Shown here: piece by piece, positions 1 through 9,091 of the stretch | Layout of the letters: each line of letters starts with the position of its first letter | Position numbering within the stretch: position 1 is the first letter of the stretch | DNA from: SCUS01 sp966211675 | GTDB taxonomy: Bacteria > Myxococcota_A > Polyangia > Polyangiales > Ga0077539 | NCBI GenBank assembly: GCA_966211675.1 | Contig: CBIHPK010000001.1 | Span: 62,001-126,000, forward strand | Direction: 5' to 3' | Length of the DNA: 64,000 nt | Translations under genes and position numbers: made by a program | Notes under the pieces: generated by a model | Told to the model about the DNA's origin: nothing | Seen by the model: only the letters and a program-made list of their open reading frames with translations | Database searches by the model: none

Positions 1-2
1 CC

Positions 3-920
3 TACGCCTCGGGCGACCGGGTGGTGGGGCGCTACCGCATCCTCGAAGCGCACGGCTCGGGGCCGCTCGGGACGACGTACCGGGCGCACGATCCGACGGG
101 GCGCACCATGGCCGTGAAGGTGCTGCCCCCGGCGCTCTTCCCGGGGGACACGGAGCGGCGGGAGTTCGTCGAGCGCTACGGAGCGCTCTGCGGCCGGACG
201 CTGCCCGGCGCGGCGCTTCCGCTGGAGGTGGGCGTCGACAACGAGGTGGTCTTCGTGGCCTCGACCTGGGTGTACGGCGCGTCGCTGCGCTCCATCGTGC
301 GAGCCTACCGCGCGGCCGACCGGCGGCTGGAGCGCGACCAGGTGCTGGGCGTATTGCGCGGCGTCTACGAGGGACTGCGCTCGCTGCACGCGATGACCAC
401 CCACGGGGCGGTGTACCCGGAGAACGTCTCGGTCACCTCCGACGCGGTGGTGCTTCTCGACCCGGGCCTCGCCGCCGCGCTGCCGCCGCGGAGGTTCGTC
501 GAGCGCGTCGAGCGGGCGCCGGAGGTCTGGCCCTACATCGCCCCGGAGCTTCGCGTGGGCAAGCGCGCCAACGCCGGGGCCGACCTCTTCGCGCTCGGGG
601 CCCTCGCCTCGGAGCTGCTCACCGGCGACCCCGCTCGCTCCTCGTCGCCGGACTTCACCGCCGCCGACCTGGGGACGGCGCTCGAAGGGGCGATGCGCGC
701 CGCGGTCTCGGCGCAGGCCTCGCGGCGGGTGTCCGCGGTGCCCGACCTGCTCGCCGGGCTCGCGCAGATCGCGGGCGAAGCGTCGCTGCCGCCCTACGCG
801 CCGCTGCCGTCGCCGTCGGAGATGGTCGACGCTCGCACCCGCCGGGTGATATTGCGGGGCCCCGCGGGCGCCCGTCCGACGCCGCCGCGGTCACCCCGGC
901 GCGAGCGCAAGGTCGGTTGA
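3..920 (+). CDS. Protein-kinase-fold protein, probable pseudokinase (5' end outside window)
   Basis: The reading frame is open to the left edge, so the gene is cut and its start is not visible; a GTG at 21 is internal to the normal kinase opening (RYRI followed by the glycine loop GSGPLGTTY). The VAIK-type lysine is kept (MAVKVL), and a C-lobe IAPEL/DLFALG pattern is present. The catalytic loop reads HGAVYPEN where active kinases have HRDxKPEN, so the catalytic Asp is replaced by Ala; the DFG position reads DPG. I infer a ligand-binding or scaffold pseudokinase of the bacterial PknB-like family. The C-terminus is a basic, Pro/Arg-rich tail with no membrane segment. The zinc-ribbon membrane protein follows 64 nt downstream on the same strand and may share its role. 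Confidence 0.8.
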   Translation, partial: YASGDRVVGRYRILEAHGSGPLGTTYRAHDPTGRTMAVKVLPPALFPGDTERREFVERYGALCGRTLPGAALPLEVGVDNEVVFVASTWVYGASLRSIVRAYRAADRRLERDQVLGVLRGVYEGLRSLHAMTTHGAVYPENVSVTSDAVVLLDPGLAAALPPRRFVERVERAPEVWPYIAPELRVGKRANAGADLFALGALASELLTGDPARSSSPDFTAADLGTALEGAMRAAVSAQASRRVSAVPDLLAGLAQIAGEASLPPYAPLPSPSEMVDARTRRVILRGPAGARPTPPRSPRRERKVG

Positions 921-942
921 GCGATCGGCGCGCGGAGTCTGC

Positions 943-948
943 TAGTGT
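943..948 (+). promoter_or_regulatory. Putative -10 element TAGTGT
   Basis: TAGTGT lies 36 nt before the GTG start at 985. It fits the TA-N3-T hexamer seen before many genes in this window. A TTGAGC at 917-922 is 20 nt upstream, which is long for a -35 spacing. A Shine-Dalgarno-like CTGAGGT at about 974-980 serves the GTG at 985. Confidence 0.4.
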
Positions 949-984
949 CGAGGATTCCTCTCCGAGTGAGCACCTGAGGTTGGT

Positions 985-2475
985 GTGAGCGTCCCCAGCG
1001 CGTGTCCGCATTGTCAGAAGCCGCTGCCCGACGGGTACATCGGCAAGGCCTGCCCGCACTGCCGCGGGGCGCTCGCCAACAAGCGCAAGCGCTCGCTGTC
1101 GGGCTTCTCCTTCCAGGCGATGCAGCCCTCCATGGCCGGGTCGTCTCGGCCGCCGCACTCGCCCCACTCCAGCGGTCCCCCGCGGGAGGTCGTCGAAGAC
1201 CGCTGGGACCTCCCCGATCACGGCGTCGAGGCCTCGCGAGAGCGGGGGGCGGTGCCTCCGGCCGCGCCCACGGGCTTTCCCGCGGTGCCGTCGCCCTCTC
1301 CCGTCGCCTCGCCGACGCGCGCCTCGGGGCCCGACCCCATCCGCACGACGGCCCTCCTCGACCCCTTCGCCTGGAACCTCGACCACGCCCAGTCCCCCGC
1401 CGCCGCTCCCGCGCGCAGCAGCGTGCTCGATGTGCGAACGCTGCGGCAGACCGCGCTCGGGGTGGGCGCCCAGGCCGCTCCCTCGCCGCACCCTCCGGGC
1501 CCCTCCGCGGCGGCTGGGCCCTCCATGGCGGCGCTCCGCTCGACCGCGCTGGGCATCGCGCCGATGCCCGCGGCCCCGGCCTCGACGACGGACTTCGAGG
1601 ACTCCGACGACGTGTTCGAGGCCGACGCCTTCCCGCTGGTTCGCAGCACCCAGCCCTCCGGGACCACGGTCCCGACGAGGCCTCCTCCGTCGCTCGACTC
1701 CGCTGGCGAGATGCACGAGGGCATCGAGATCCCCTCGTCTCCGGCCCCCGACTTCGAGCTCGGCTCGCACTACGCCGACCTCGAGGGGGGCGACCCCCGC
1801 CCCTCGCAGATGCCGGCCTACTCGCCCCTTCGCGCGCCTCCCTCGCTCCATCCCCCTCCGGCCACTCCGGTCGCGTGGGTCTGGTCCATCGGCGGCGCGG
1901 CGCTGGTCCTGTCCGCGGTGGTCGCGCTGCGCTCGGCCCCGCTGGCGGTCGCCCTCCGCGCGGCCGCCGGGGCGGCGTCGCTGCTCATGCTGGCCCGCTT
2001 CGGCGGCCTCTCGATGCGGGCGCTGCTGCTCCTGCTGGTGGCCCTCCCGGCGCTGGCGCAGGAGGCGCTCTCCATCGCCTCGCTCTCCCGCGCCGGGGCC
2101 GCGGTGCTCACCGGCGCGCTGGTGCTGCTCCCGGCCGGCGCGTGGATCTCCTCCGATCGCGCCCTGGTGCGCCGCGCGCTCCTGCTCGCGGGCGTCGTGC
2201 TGACGGTGGCCGCGATGCTGATGCCGGGCGGGGTCGCTCGCCCGTGGGCCTTCGGCGCGATGCCGGCGCTGGTGCTGGCGCTGGTGGCGATGGCGACCCC
2301 GGTCCGCCCGGTCTCCGCCGCCCTCACCGTGGCGCTGATGGCGTGGGCCGCGGCGTGCGGCGCGAGCGACGGCGGCCCGACGCTGCCCGCGGTCGCGACG
2401 GGCCTGGCGACGGCCGCGCTGGTGCTGCTGTGCGGCCGGGCGCTGGCCGCGGTGGTGGAGAGCGACGAGGGGTAA
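985..2475 (+). CDS. Zinc-ribbon multi-pass membrane protein, function unknown
   Basis: A 496-residue protein. Residues 7-27 hold two CPHC knuckles (ACPHCQ, ACPHCR) forming a zinc ribbon. Residues about 30-290 are a Pro/Ser/Ala-rich, low-complexity linker with short acidic patches. From about residue 293 to the end there are some six to seven hydrophobic helices rich in Ala, Leu and Val. The GTG start is supported by the CTGAGGT Shine-Dalgarno sequence 5 nt upstream and by the zinc ribbon starting right after it. Cytosolic zinc ribbon, linker and membrane bundle is an architecture common in large-genome myxobacteria, often beside kinases, as here. I do not recognise the family and assign no reaction. 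It converges on the Hsp70-like gene with a 6-nt gap. Confidence 0.85.
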   Translation: MSVPSACPHCQKPLPDGYIGKACPHCRGALANKRKRSLSGFSFQAMQPSMAGSSRPPHSPHSSGPPREVVEDRWDLPDHGVEASRERGAVPPAAPTGFPAVPSPSPVASPTRASGPDPIRTTALLDPFAWNLDHAQSPAAAPARSSVLDVRTLRQTALGVGAQAAPSPHPPGPSAAAGPSMAALRSTALGIAPMPAAPASTTDFEDSDDVFEADAFPLVRSTQPSGTTVPTRPPPSLDSAGEMHEGIEIPSSPAPDFELGSHYADLEGGDPRPSQMPAYSPLRAPPSLHPPPATPVAWVWSIGGAALVLSAVVALRSAPLAVALRAAAGAASLLMLARFGGLSMRALLLLLVALPALAQEALSIASLSRAGAAVLTGALVLLPAGAWISSDRALVRRALLLAGVVLTVAAMLMPGGVARPWAFGAMPALVLALVAMATPVRPVSAALTVALMAWAAACGASDGGPTLPAVATGLATAALVLLCGRALAAVVESDEG

Positions 2476-2481
2476 GGAGGG

Positions 2482-4143
2482 CTACGCGCCCACGTCCAGG
2501 CTCACCCCCGCCAGGAAGGCCCTGCGAGCGTCCATCTCGTCGTCGGCGTAGAGGCCCTCGGCGTCCGTCAGCGTCACCGCGCGCGAGCTCCCTCGCTGCG
2601 GGTCGCGCAGCTCCAGCGAGAGCACCCCGTCGCGGCCCACGCGGAGGATCACCTCCACCGGCGCCCCGTCCGCCAGGCCCTCGTCGAGCGCCACCTCGAA
2701 GCGCCCCAGCGGCGTCGCCTCGGAGAGCGACGCGCCCTCCAGCACCTCGATGGGCAGCACCCTCGCGCCGCCCCGCTTGCGAAACACCCGCCGCCCCTCG
2801 AAGGGAACCCTCGTCAGCGCCGGCACCAGCACCGCCAGCGCCTCGCGCCGCTCTCCCGGCCTCGACGGGTCCGCCTCCCGCGCCCGCACCCCCAGCGCGT
2901 CGGGGATCACCCCGTGGTAGTCCGCCCCGGCCTTACTCCCCTCGGTAAGACAGCGCTCGGCATAGAGCGCCGCCCCGGCCGCCACCGCGCACGCCGGGTT
3001 GAGCGGGTCGTCCGCGTCGTCGAAGATCCGCACCGCGCTCGCCCCCCGCAGCGCCCTCAGCCGCGCCTGCACGGGGTATAGCCAGCTCGACCCGCCCACC
3101 AGCAGCACCTCGTCGAGCCCCGACCAGCCCAGCGCCGCCCGCGAGAGCGCCTCCTCGGCGCAGTCCACCGCGCGCTCGGTGAGCTCCTCGGTCCAGCGGG
3201 CGAGCTCCGCGAGGGTCACCCGCACCACCGACGGAGGCAGCGCCGCGCCCCCCTCGGTGCGCAGCGCAATCGTGCGCGACGCCACCCTCGCCATCGGGTT
3301 GGCGTCTAGCGTGGCGTGCTGGTTGAGCTGTATCTTCACCCCCTCGGCCACCGAGAGCAGCGCCTCCCGCGAGGCCTCGTCGAGGTCTTCGAGTCCGGTG
3401 CCCGAGGCTCCCACCGACGCCACGTAGCGCTCCAGCAGGCGCTCTCGGAGCAGCTCGTCCACGCCGAGCCCCCCGAGCTGCACCCCGTACGAGGCCAGAG
3501 CCTCCAGCGTCGGCGAGCCCGCTCCCCCGCCGCGCCGGAGGATCGTCACGTCGAGGGTCCCGCCGCCGAAGTCGAAGACCATGAAGCGCGCGTCGCGAGC
3601 CCCGAAGCGCTGACCCATGCCATAGGCCCACGCCGCCGCGTCGGGCTCCGGGAGCATCGCGACGGAGGACAGGCCCGCGAGGGAGACCGACTGCGCCACG
3701 GCGCGCCGCTCGCGGTTGCGAAGGCGCTGCGGGTGCGTGACCACCACGCCGTCGATGGGGGGCAGCCCCGGGGTGCGCTCGACCCAGGTGCGAAGCGCCC
3801 GCAACACCAGGGCGCCGAGGTCCGTCGAGTGCAGCTCCATCGGGCCGAGCGACCAGGGAGGACCGCCCACGACGGCGTGGGAGACCGCCAGGTGATTCTT
3901 GCTGCCGCGCACGAGGGCCATGCGGGGAGGCGCGCAGCCGAGGGCGGCGCAGCGGTCGCGCCAGGCGAGGGCCGCGCGTCGCCCGACGGTCACCGCCGGC
4001 CGAGCGGGGTCGGAGCCGTCGAGCAGCACCGTGGAGGCGAGCGTCACTCCGCCCGACTCCAGCGGGATCATCCTCGCGACGCCCCGGTGAGCGAGCGCCA
4101 CGGACGCGTAGGTGGTGCCGAGGTCGATGCCGTAGAACGCCAT
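2482..4143 (-). CDS. Hsp70/DnaK-like ATPase with short C-terminal domain
   Basis: A 553-residue protein of the Hsp70/actin ATPase superfamily. The phosphate-1 loop GIDLGTTYASVA is at residues 5-16, the phosphate-2 motif FDFGGGTLDVTI near 185-197, and the adenosine motif LLVGGSSWLYPVQ near 345. A beta-sandwich-like substrate domain follows, but the helical lid is much reduced compared with DnaK (about 640 residues). ATG at 4143 is chosen because MAFYGIDLGTT is the canonical opening; the frame extends 58 low-complexity residues further upstream with no support. It is divergent from a giant protein carrying a DnaJ-type zinc domain, and no grpE or ordinary dnaJ is nearby. I infer a specialised chaperone-like ATPase rather than the housekeeping DnaK. 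Confidence 0.9.
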   Translation of the reverse strand: MAFYGIDLGTTYASVALAHRGVARMIPLESGGVTLASTVLLDGSDPARPAVTVGRRAALAWRDRCAALGCAPPRMALVRGSKNHLAVSHAVVGGPPWSLGPMELHSTDLGALVLRALRTWVERTPGLPPIDGVVVTHPQRLRNRERRAVAQSVSLAGLSSVAMLPEPDAAAWAYGMGQRFGARDARFMVFDFGGGTLDVTILRRGGGAGSPTLEALASYGVQLGGLGVDELLRERLLERYVASVGASGTGLEDLDEASREALLSVAEGVKIQLNQHATLDANPMARVASRTIALRTEGGAALPPSVVRVTLAELARWTEELTERAVDCAEEALSRAALGWSGLDEVLLVGGSSWLYPVQARLRALRGASAVRIFDDADDPLNPACAVAAGAALYAERCLTEGSKAGADYHGVIPDALGVRAREADPSRPGERREALAVLVPALTRVPFEGRRVFRKRGGARVLPIEVLEGASLSEATPLGRFEVALDEGLADGAPVEVILRVGRDGVLSLELRDPQRGSSRAVTLTDAEGLYADDEMDARRAFLAGVSLDVGA

Positions 4144-4151
4144 GAGGGTGC

Positions 4152-4158
4152 AGGTATA
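4152..4158 (-). promoter_or_regulatory. Putative -10 element TATACCT of the Hsp70-like gene
   Basis: On the minus strand TATACCT ends 8 nt before the ATG at 4143. This would give a leaderless or nearly leaderless transcript, the same geometry as other genes in the window. A perfect 16-bp palindrome sits immediately upstream of it. Confidence 0.4.
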
Positions 4159-4161
4159 GGT

Positions 4162-4177
4162 CGCCGAGGCCTCGGCG
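4162..4177. promoter_or_regulatory. Perfect 16-bp palindrome in divergent promoter
   Basis: CGCCGAGGCCTCGGCG is self-complementary with no spacer. It lies in the 103-nt region between the divergent Hsp70-like and giant zinc-finger genes, 3 nt upstream of the putative -10 of the former. Its placement would suit an operator for a dimeric regulator acting on both genes. In DNA this rich in GC such palindromes also arise by chance. Confidence 0.3.
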
Positions 4178-4246
4178 CGCGACCCGCTTTCTGGTGCATC
4201 CGCCGCGGTGGGCGCCATGATCGCCGCGAAGGTTCCATGGTCTGCG

Positions 4247-7200
4247 ATGCGCTCTGACGACGAGGCCTTCCTGGAGCTGGAGGACGAGGCCCCCGAGGCG
4301 CCGTCGACGGACCCCACGCCGCACCTCCCCGAGGCCCGCGACGACGAGGCCTTCCTCGAGCTCGACGAGGTCGCCCAGAGCCCCCTCGCTCGGGCCGTCC
4401 GGGTGGTCAGCGACGACGACCTGCGCGCCGTGACCGCCCTCGCCGAGGACGACCGCCCCCTCCTCGACGCGCTCTACCCCGCGCAGCCCGACCTCGCGGC
4501 CCGCCCTCCCTCCGCCGCCGCCCTCTCCGAGCGCCTCGCCTTCGTGCGCGCCGCGCTCAACCAGGTCACCCGCCGCGGCGCCGAGTGGCGCGCCCGCGCG
4601 GAGGTCGCCGGATCGGCCCTCGCCCGACGCCTCGAAGCCCTCTCCGGCCACGGGGAGCTCAGCGCCGCCGCGCTCGCCGAGCTCATGGCCTGGCACGAGC
4701 GGGCCCTCGAAGCCCTCATCACCCGCGAGGCCGGCGACGCCCGGGCGCTGCACCCGCCGGAGCTGCGCCGCCTCGACGAGGAGGCCGCCCGCCGTGGCCT
4801 CAGCGCCGACTTCGCCCGCGCCGTCGCCGAGCGCCTCGGGGTCGCTTTACACCGCGATGTATCCCTGGCGTGGTCGCCCTGCGACGCGCTGCCGGGCGCT
4901 CCCCGCACCCTCGACGCCGCCGCCGCGGCCATCACGGAGAGCGTCGCCCACGCAGTGGTGGCCCTGCGCGACGGGGCCCTCTCGGCGTGGCTCCGCGCCA
5001 ACCGCGGTGAGCCCGCCCTCGTCGCGATCGCCCTGGAGTCCGAGGCCCTCGCTCGCGGCCCTGACACCGACGCGGCGCTCATCGGCGCCTGGACCCTGGC
5101 CTGGGCCATGGGCCGCGAAGGCGTCGCCGTCGACGGGCTCGCGGTGACCTCGCCGGAGCTGCTCCGCACGCACCTGCGCGCGGGTCGCCTGGATGCGTCG
5201 AGGGTGCGCTCGCAGGGCCGGGCGCTGGGCGCGTGGTTTCGCCGCGAGGGCCACGGCGCGGTGGCGGCCGCCTGCGAGGCGCTGGCGAGGGACGAGGCCC
5301 ACGCGGAGCTGCGGCTCTCCTGGGCGCTGGGCGAGCCGCTGCGGCTGGCGTCCAAGCCCGTCGCCGATCCGACGGCCCTCGCGAGGGAGGTGCTGCGCCG
5401 GCCCGAGGCGCGCGCCGAGGCGCTCGATCGCTGGCGCGACGGGACGCTGCTCGCGTGGATGGACTCGCTCCCCCGGGCGAGGCGCGACGCGGCGTGGATC
5501 GAGGACCTCTCCTCCCCGCGCGCCCACGACGCCGACGAGGGGGCGTTCTGGCGAGGGGTCTATCGTCGCGCGCCGAGGGCCTCGCTTCGGGTCTTCGTGG
5601 AGGTGGGCTCCTCGACCCGGGCGGTGCGCTTCGAGGGCATCGGCGACCTGCGCTCGACGGCCCGCGTCGCGGCCGCCTGGGGCGCACTGAGAGAGGCCCA
5701 CCTGAGGGCGGAGCTGCACGCGTGGCTGGCCCGCTCGGCGCCGGGGCTGGAGCTCGACGCCCCCCCGAGCGCCGCTGACGACGGGGCGCTGCTTCGGCTG
5801 CTCTGGTCGCTCGGAGCGACGGGCCTGGTGCTGGCTCGCGGCGCGTCGGGCTCGGCCATCGACACGCCGGCGGACCTGGTGCTCGCGTGGCGTCGTGCTC
5901 CGCTGGTGCTGGAGGCCGCGCTCGCCTCGGGCCTCGTGGGCGAGTGGCTGCGGCGCTTCTTCGCGCAGGACGGGGTCTCCGGGCTGAGCCTCGGCGACGC
6001 GATGACCCGCTGGGGCGTCGGCTTCGGCGCGGGGGTGGCGCCCTCTGGCGTGGCGGCGCTGCGGTGCGCGCTGCTCTGCGGGCTCACGGCGATCCCCAGC
6101 GACCCGACCGCGAGCGGAGGCCCCGATGGACGGGCGCTGGTGGGCTTCGTCGGCATCGACCCGTCCCGTCGCGACGACGCCGTGTGGTCCGAGCTGCTCG
6201 ATGCGCCGGGCGATCCGCTGGGGCAGGGGACCGCGCTCCTCTGGGCCGCGAGGCACGCGCCCGCGCTCGGGGTGCTCGCCGCGGCGGGCGACGGAGCCGC
6301 TCGCGAGGCGGTGCGGGACGCGCTGCTGGCCGCGGGGCGACCGGTCCCCTCGGCGCCCCTCGCGGAGACCCTCGCGGACCAGGCCGCCCAGGCCGAGCGC
6401 CGCGCCCGGCAGAGGGCCCTGCTGGAGGAGAGCGAGCGCATCGCGGCGCAGCGGGAGGCGGCGCGCTCGCAGCTGGAGCGCGAGGCCGCGAGGGTGGCCG
6501 CGGAGCGCGAGGCGGCGAGGCGAGAGGCGACCAGGGACGCGCTGCGGCGCGAGGTCGACCGGGAGGTCGCGCGCATCGAGTCGGAGCGCGAGGCGGCGAG
6601 GCGCGCCCACGAGCGGGCCCTCGCGGCGCTGCAGGCCGAGCGGGCGCTGGCGGAGGCCGAGCACGCGAGGGCGATGACCGAGCTCTCGCTGGCGAGGTCG
6701 CGCTCCTCGGGAGACGGGGCCGAGGTCGTGGACGCCGCGGCGCTCGAGGCGCGCTGGCGCGAGGCGGCGAGGCGGGCGGCCGAGGAGGAGGTCCTTCGGG
6801 CCGTGGCGCGCTCGGAGGAGGAGCTGCGCGAGGCGGCGCTTCGGGCGGCGGAGCAGGCCGCGGCGGAGGAGGTGCGCCTCGCGGCGGAGTCCCTGGCGGC
6901 GGAGCGGGCGAGGCGGGAGCGCGCCGAGGCGGCGCTGTCCTCGACGCTGGGCGAGCTGCTGGCCCGCGAGGGCGCCCTGCGCGCGGAGGCGGAGCGAGCG
7001 GCCGAGGAGGCGACGCGGGTGGCGCTCTCCCTGGCCGAGGGCGAGACGCAACGGGTCGAGGCCGAGCAGCGGGCCGAGGAGGCCACGCGGCGCGCGGAGT
7101 CCGCGAAGGCCGAGCGCGTGGCGGCCGAGTGGGCCGCGCAGCAGGCGAGGGCCGAGGAGGAGATCGAGGCCCTGGCGAAGGCCGAGCGGGAGCGCCGAGC

Positions 7201-9061
7201 GGAGGCGACGCGCCTCGCGCTGGAGGAGACGGGGCCGCGCCCCGCGCTGGCCGAGGAGCCCGCGGTGGACGAGGGCTTCACCGAAGACCCGACCGCCGAG
7301 GCCGCGGACGACGTCGGCGAGGAGCTGCTCAGCAGCGACCGCCACGAGGTGGCCTACGACCGCCTCGCGGTGGCCTACGAGGGCGTCGACGACGCGGCGC
7401 TCGCGGGCCTGCGAGACGCGGTGGACGCCTGGTCCCGGGGGAGGCCGAGGCACCCGCTGGCCGCGCTCGGGTCGGCGATGGTGGTCGACGCGGTGACGAT
7501 GATCCCGGCCTTCGAGGCGCACGTGGCGACGCGGCTGGAGTCGCGCTCCATCGAGCGGAGGGTGGTGTCCGGCGACGACGACGAGGAGGCCGTGGAGGTG
7601 GGCGCCGAGGCCTCCGCCGGGGGCGACGAGGCCCTCGACGCATGGCTGCTCGACCTCGCGCCCGTCGACACCTGGGACCGCCTCACCGTCGACGCCCCGC
7701 TCGCCCTCCGACCCCGCCGCGAGCCCTGCCCCCGGTGCGCCGTCGACGCACCCCCGGGCATTCCCACCGGCCGCTTACGCTGTGAGGTATGCGACGCCCT
7801 CGGCACGGTGGTGTGCGTCCGCTGCGGCGGCTTCGGTCGCTCCCGCTGCGGCCGATGCGGCGGCAACGGCCAGGTGCTCGTCCCCGGCGGCGGAACCCGT
7901 CGCTGCCCCGCCTGCGACGGCCGCGGCGACGTCGCGTGCGGGTGCTCTCTCGGTCGGGTGGCGTGCGGCGCGTGCGAGGGCGTCGGCCACGGCCCGTGCC
8001 CCACCTGCGGCGCCGACGGCGTGGTGGAGACCCGCCCCTGGGTGTCCCAGTCGGCGCTCGGCGTGCGCGCCCGAGCGGTCGTCGCGGTGGGCCTGCCCCC
8101 GGAGCTCGCCGCCGAGGTGGGCGTCCCCGGCAGCGAGGCCGACGCGGTGGTGCACATCGAGGCCGACGCGATCGACCCCGCCGCCCTGGCGCGCGAGCTC
8201 CCTCACGACCACCTCGGCGCCGCGCTCGCCGACCTGCTCTCCGCGGAGACCGCCCGCGCCTCCGAGGGGCAGCGGGTGACCCGCCAGCAGGTGGTGGTCT
8301 GGCGCTACCCCGCGTGGCGAGTACAGGTGCATGTAGACGGCGAGGCCTTCACGCTCTGGGTGCACGGCGCCCGCAGGCGGGTGTGGGCCGAGCGCTCGCC
8401 CCTCGACGCCGCCACCGAATCCGCCGTCGCCTCGGTGCGCGCGCTCATCGCCTCCGACGCCCTCGACGCCGCCATCGACCGACTGGTCGCCCTCGCGAGT
8501 GAAGACCCTGGCCACGCCGGGGCCCGCGACGCGGCGACGGCGCTCGGCGACGCGGTGCTGGCGATGGCCGAGCGGGGCGAACTCTACGAGGCCCAGCGGC
8601 TGGCCGGGCTGGGCGCGGCGGTGCGCTGGCCCGATGCGGTGTCGCGGCTGGTGCAGGCCGAGCGCGTGGCGGGTCGCCGGCTCCACAAGCGCTCCTCCTG
8701 GGCGCTGCTGGAGGACGCCCGCTCGGCGCTGCAGCGAGGCCTCGACGCGAGGGCGCTCGACCTGCTGGGCGAGCTCCACGCCGTGGCCCCAGGCGACGCC
8801 GAGGCCGAGGCGCTGGCGGGCGAGCTCGGTCGGCGGCTCGACGCACAGGCCGGGGCGCTGGTGTCGCGAGGCGCCCTCGACGACGCGACGGCGCTGCTCT
8901 CTCGGGTGGACTCCTCCGGCGCCCCGGCGGTGCGATCGGCGATGGCCACCTCCGCGGCCTCGCTCCAGCGAGCGAGGAGGCGCTCGGCGCTGCGGAGGGC
9001 GGCGGTGGTGGCCGCGGCGCTTCTGCTGGTCGCGCTGGCGGTGCTCGCGCTGCTGCGGTGA
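4247..9061 (+). CDS. Giant coiled-coil protein with DnaJ-type Cys-rich zinc domain and C-terminal membrane anchor
   Basis: A 1604-residue protein. The acidic N-terminus repeats DDEAFLEL at about residues 4 and 32. Residues about 60-700 are helical and carry three G-x-L-x-x-W[LM] motifs, as in DGALSAWL, DGTLLAWM and SGLVGEWL. Residues about 710-1005 are an Arg/Glu/Ala coiled coil. Residues about 1160-1260 hold eight cysteine pairs, including CVRCGGFG, CGRCGGNG and CPACDGRG, which match the CxxCxGxG repeats of the DnaJ zinc domain, but there is no J-domain HPD. A TPR-like helical region and one membrane helix (about 1582-1603) end the protein, suggesting a tail-anchored inner-membrane protein facing the cytosol. 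The start is uncertain: ATG at 4217 and GTG at 4208 are also in frame. The divergent Hsp70-like gene suggests the two work together; that is inference. Confidence 0.85.
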   Translation: MRSDDEAFLELEDEAPEAPSTDPTPHLPEARDDEAFLELDEVAQSPLARAVRVVSDDDLRAVTALAEDDRPLLDALYPAQPDLAARPPSAAALSERLAFVRAALNQVTRRGAEWRARAEVAGSALARRLEALSGHGELSAAALAELMAWHERALEALITREAGDARALHPPELRRLDEEAARRGLSADFARAVAERLGVALHRDVSLAWSPCDALPGAPRTLDAAAAAITESVAHAVVALRDGALSAWLRANRGEPALVAIALESEALARGPDTDAALIGAWTLAWAMGREGVAVDGLAVTSPELLRTHLRAGRLDASRVRSQGRALGAWFRREGHGAVAAACEALARDEAHAELRLSWALGEPLRLASKPVADPTALAREVLRRPEARAEALDRWRDGTLLAWMDSLPRARRDAAWIEDLSSPRAHDADEGAFWRGVYRRAPRASLRVFVEVGSSTRAVRFEGIGDLRSTARVAAAWGALREAHLRAELHAWLARSAPGLELDAPPSAADDGALLRLLWSLGATGLVLARGASGSAIDTPADLVLAWRRAPLVLEAALASGLVGEWLRRFFAQDGVSGLSLGDAMTRWGVGFGAGVAPSGVAALRCALLCGLTAIPSDPTASGGPDGRALVGFVGIDPSRRDDAVWSELLDAPGDPLGQGTALLWAARHAPALGVLAAAGDGAAREAVRDALLAAGRPVPSAPLAETLADQAAQAERRARQRALLEESERIAAQREAARSQLEREAARVAAEREAARREATRDALRREVDREVARIESEREAARRAHERALAALQAERALAEAEHARAMTELSLARSRSSGDGAEVVDAAALEARWREAARRAAEEEVLRAVARSEEELREAALRAAEQAAAEEVRLAAESLAAERARRERAEAALSSTLGELLAREGALRAEAERAAEEATRVALSLAEGETQRVEAEQRAEEATRRAESAKAERVAAEWAAQQARAEEEIEALAKAERERRAEATRLALEETGPRPALAEEPAVDEGFTEDPTAEAADDVGEELLSSDRHEVAYDRLAVAYEGVDDAALAGLRDAVDAWSRGRPRHPLAALGSAMVVDAVTMIPAFEAHVATRLESRSIERRVVSGDDDEEAVEVGAEASAGGDEALDAWLLDLAPVDTWDRLTVDAPLALRPRREPCPRCAVDAPPGIPTGRLRCEVCDALGTVVCVRCGGFGRSRCGRCGGNGQVLVPGGGTRRCPACDGRGDVACGCSLGRVACGACEGVGHGPCPTCGADGVVETRPWVSQSALGVRARAVVAVGLPPELAAEVGVPGSEADAVVHIEADAIDPAALARELPHDHLGAALADLLSAETARASEGQRVTRQQVVVWRYPAWRVQVHVDGEAFTLWVHGARRRVWAERSPLDAATESAVASVRALIASDALDAAIDRLVALASEDPGHAGARDAATALGDAVLAMAERGELYEAQRLAGLGAAVRWPDAVSRLVQAERVAGRRLHKRSSWALLEDARSALQRGLDARALDLLGELHAVAPGDAEAEALAGELGRRLDAQAGALVSRGALDDATALLSRVDSSGAPAVRSAMATSAASLQRARRRSALRRAAVVAAALLLVALAVLALLR

Positions 9062-9091
9062 GAGTGCTTCCCTCGCGCTGGGGCGGGGGTA

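Noticed and set aside
2933..4753. Minus-strand open frame overlapping the Hsp70-like gene in another frame
   Set aside because: The Hsp70 frame carries all ATPase motifs; this one is only compositional.
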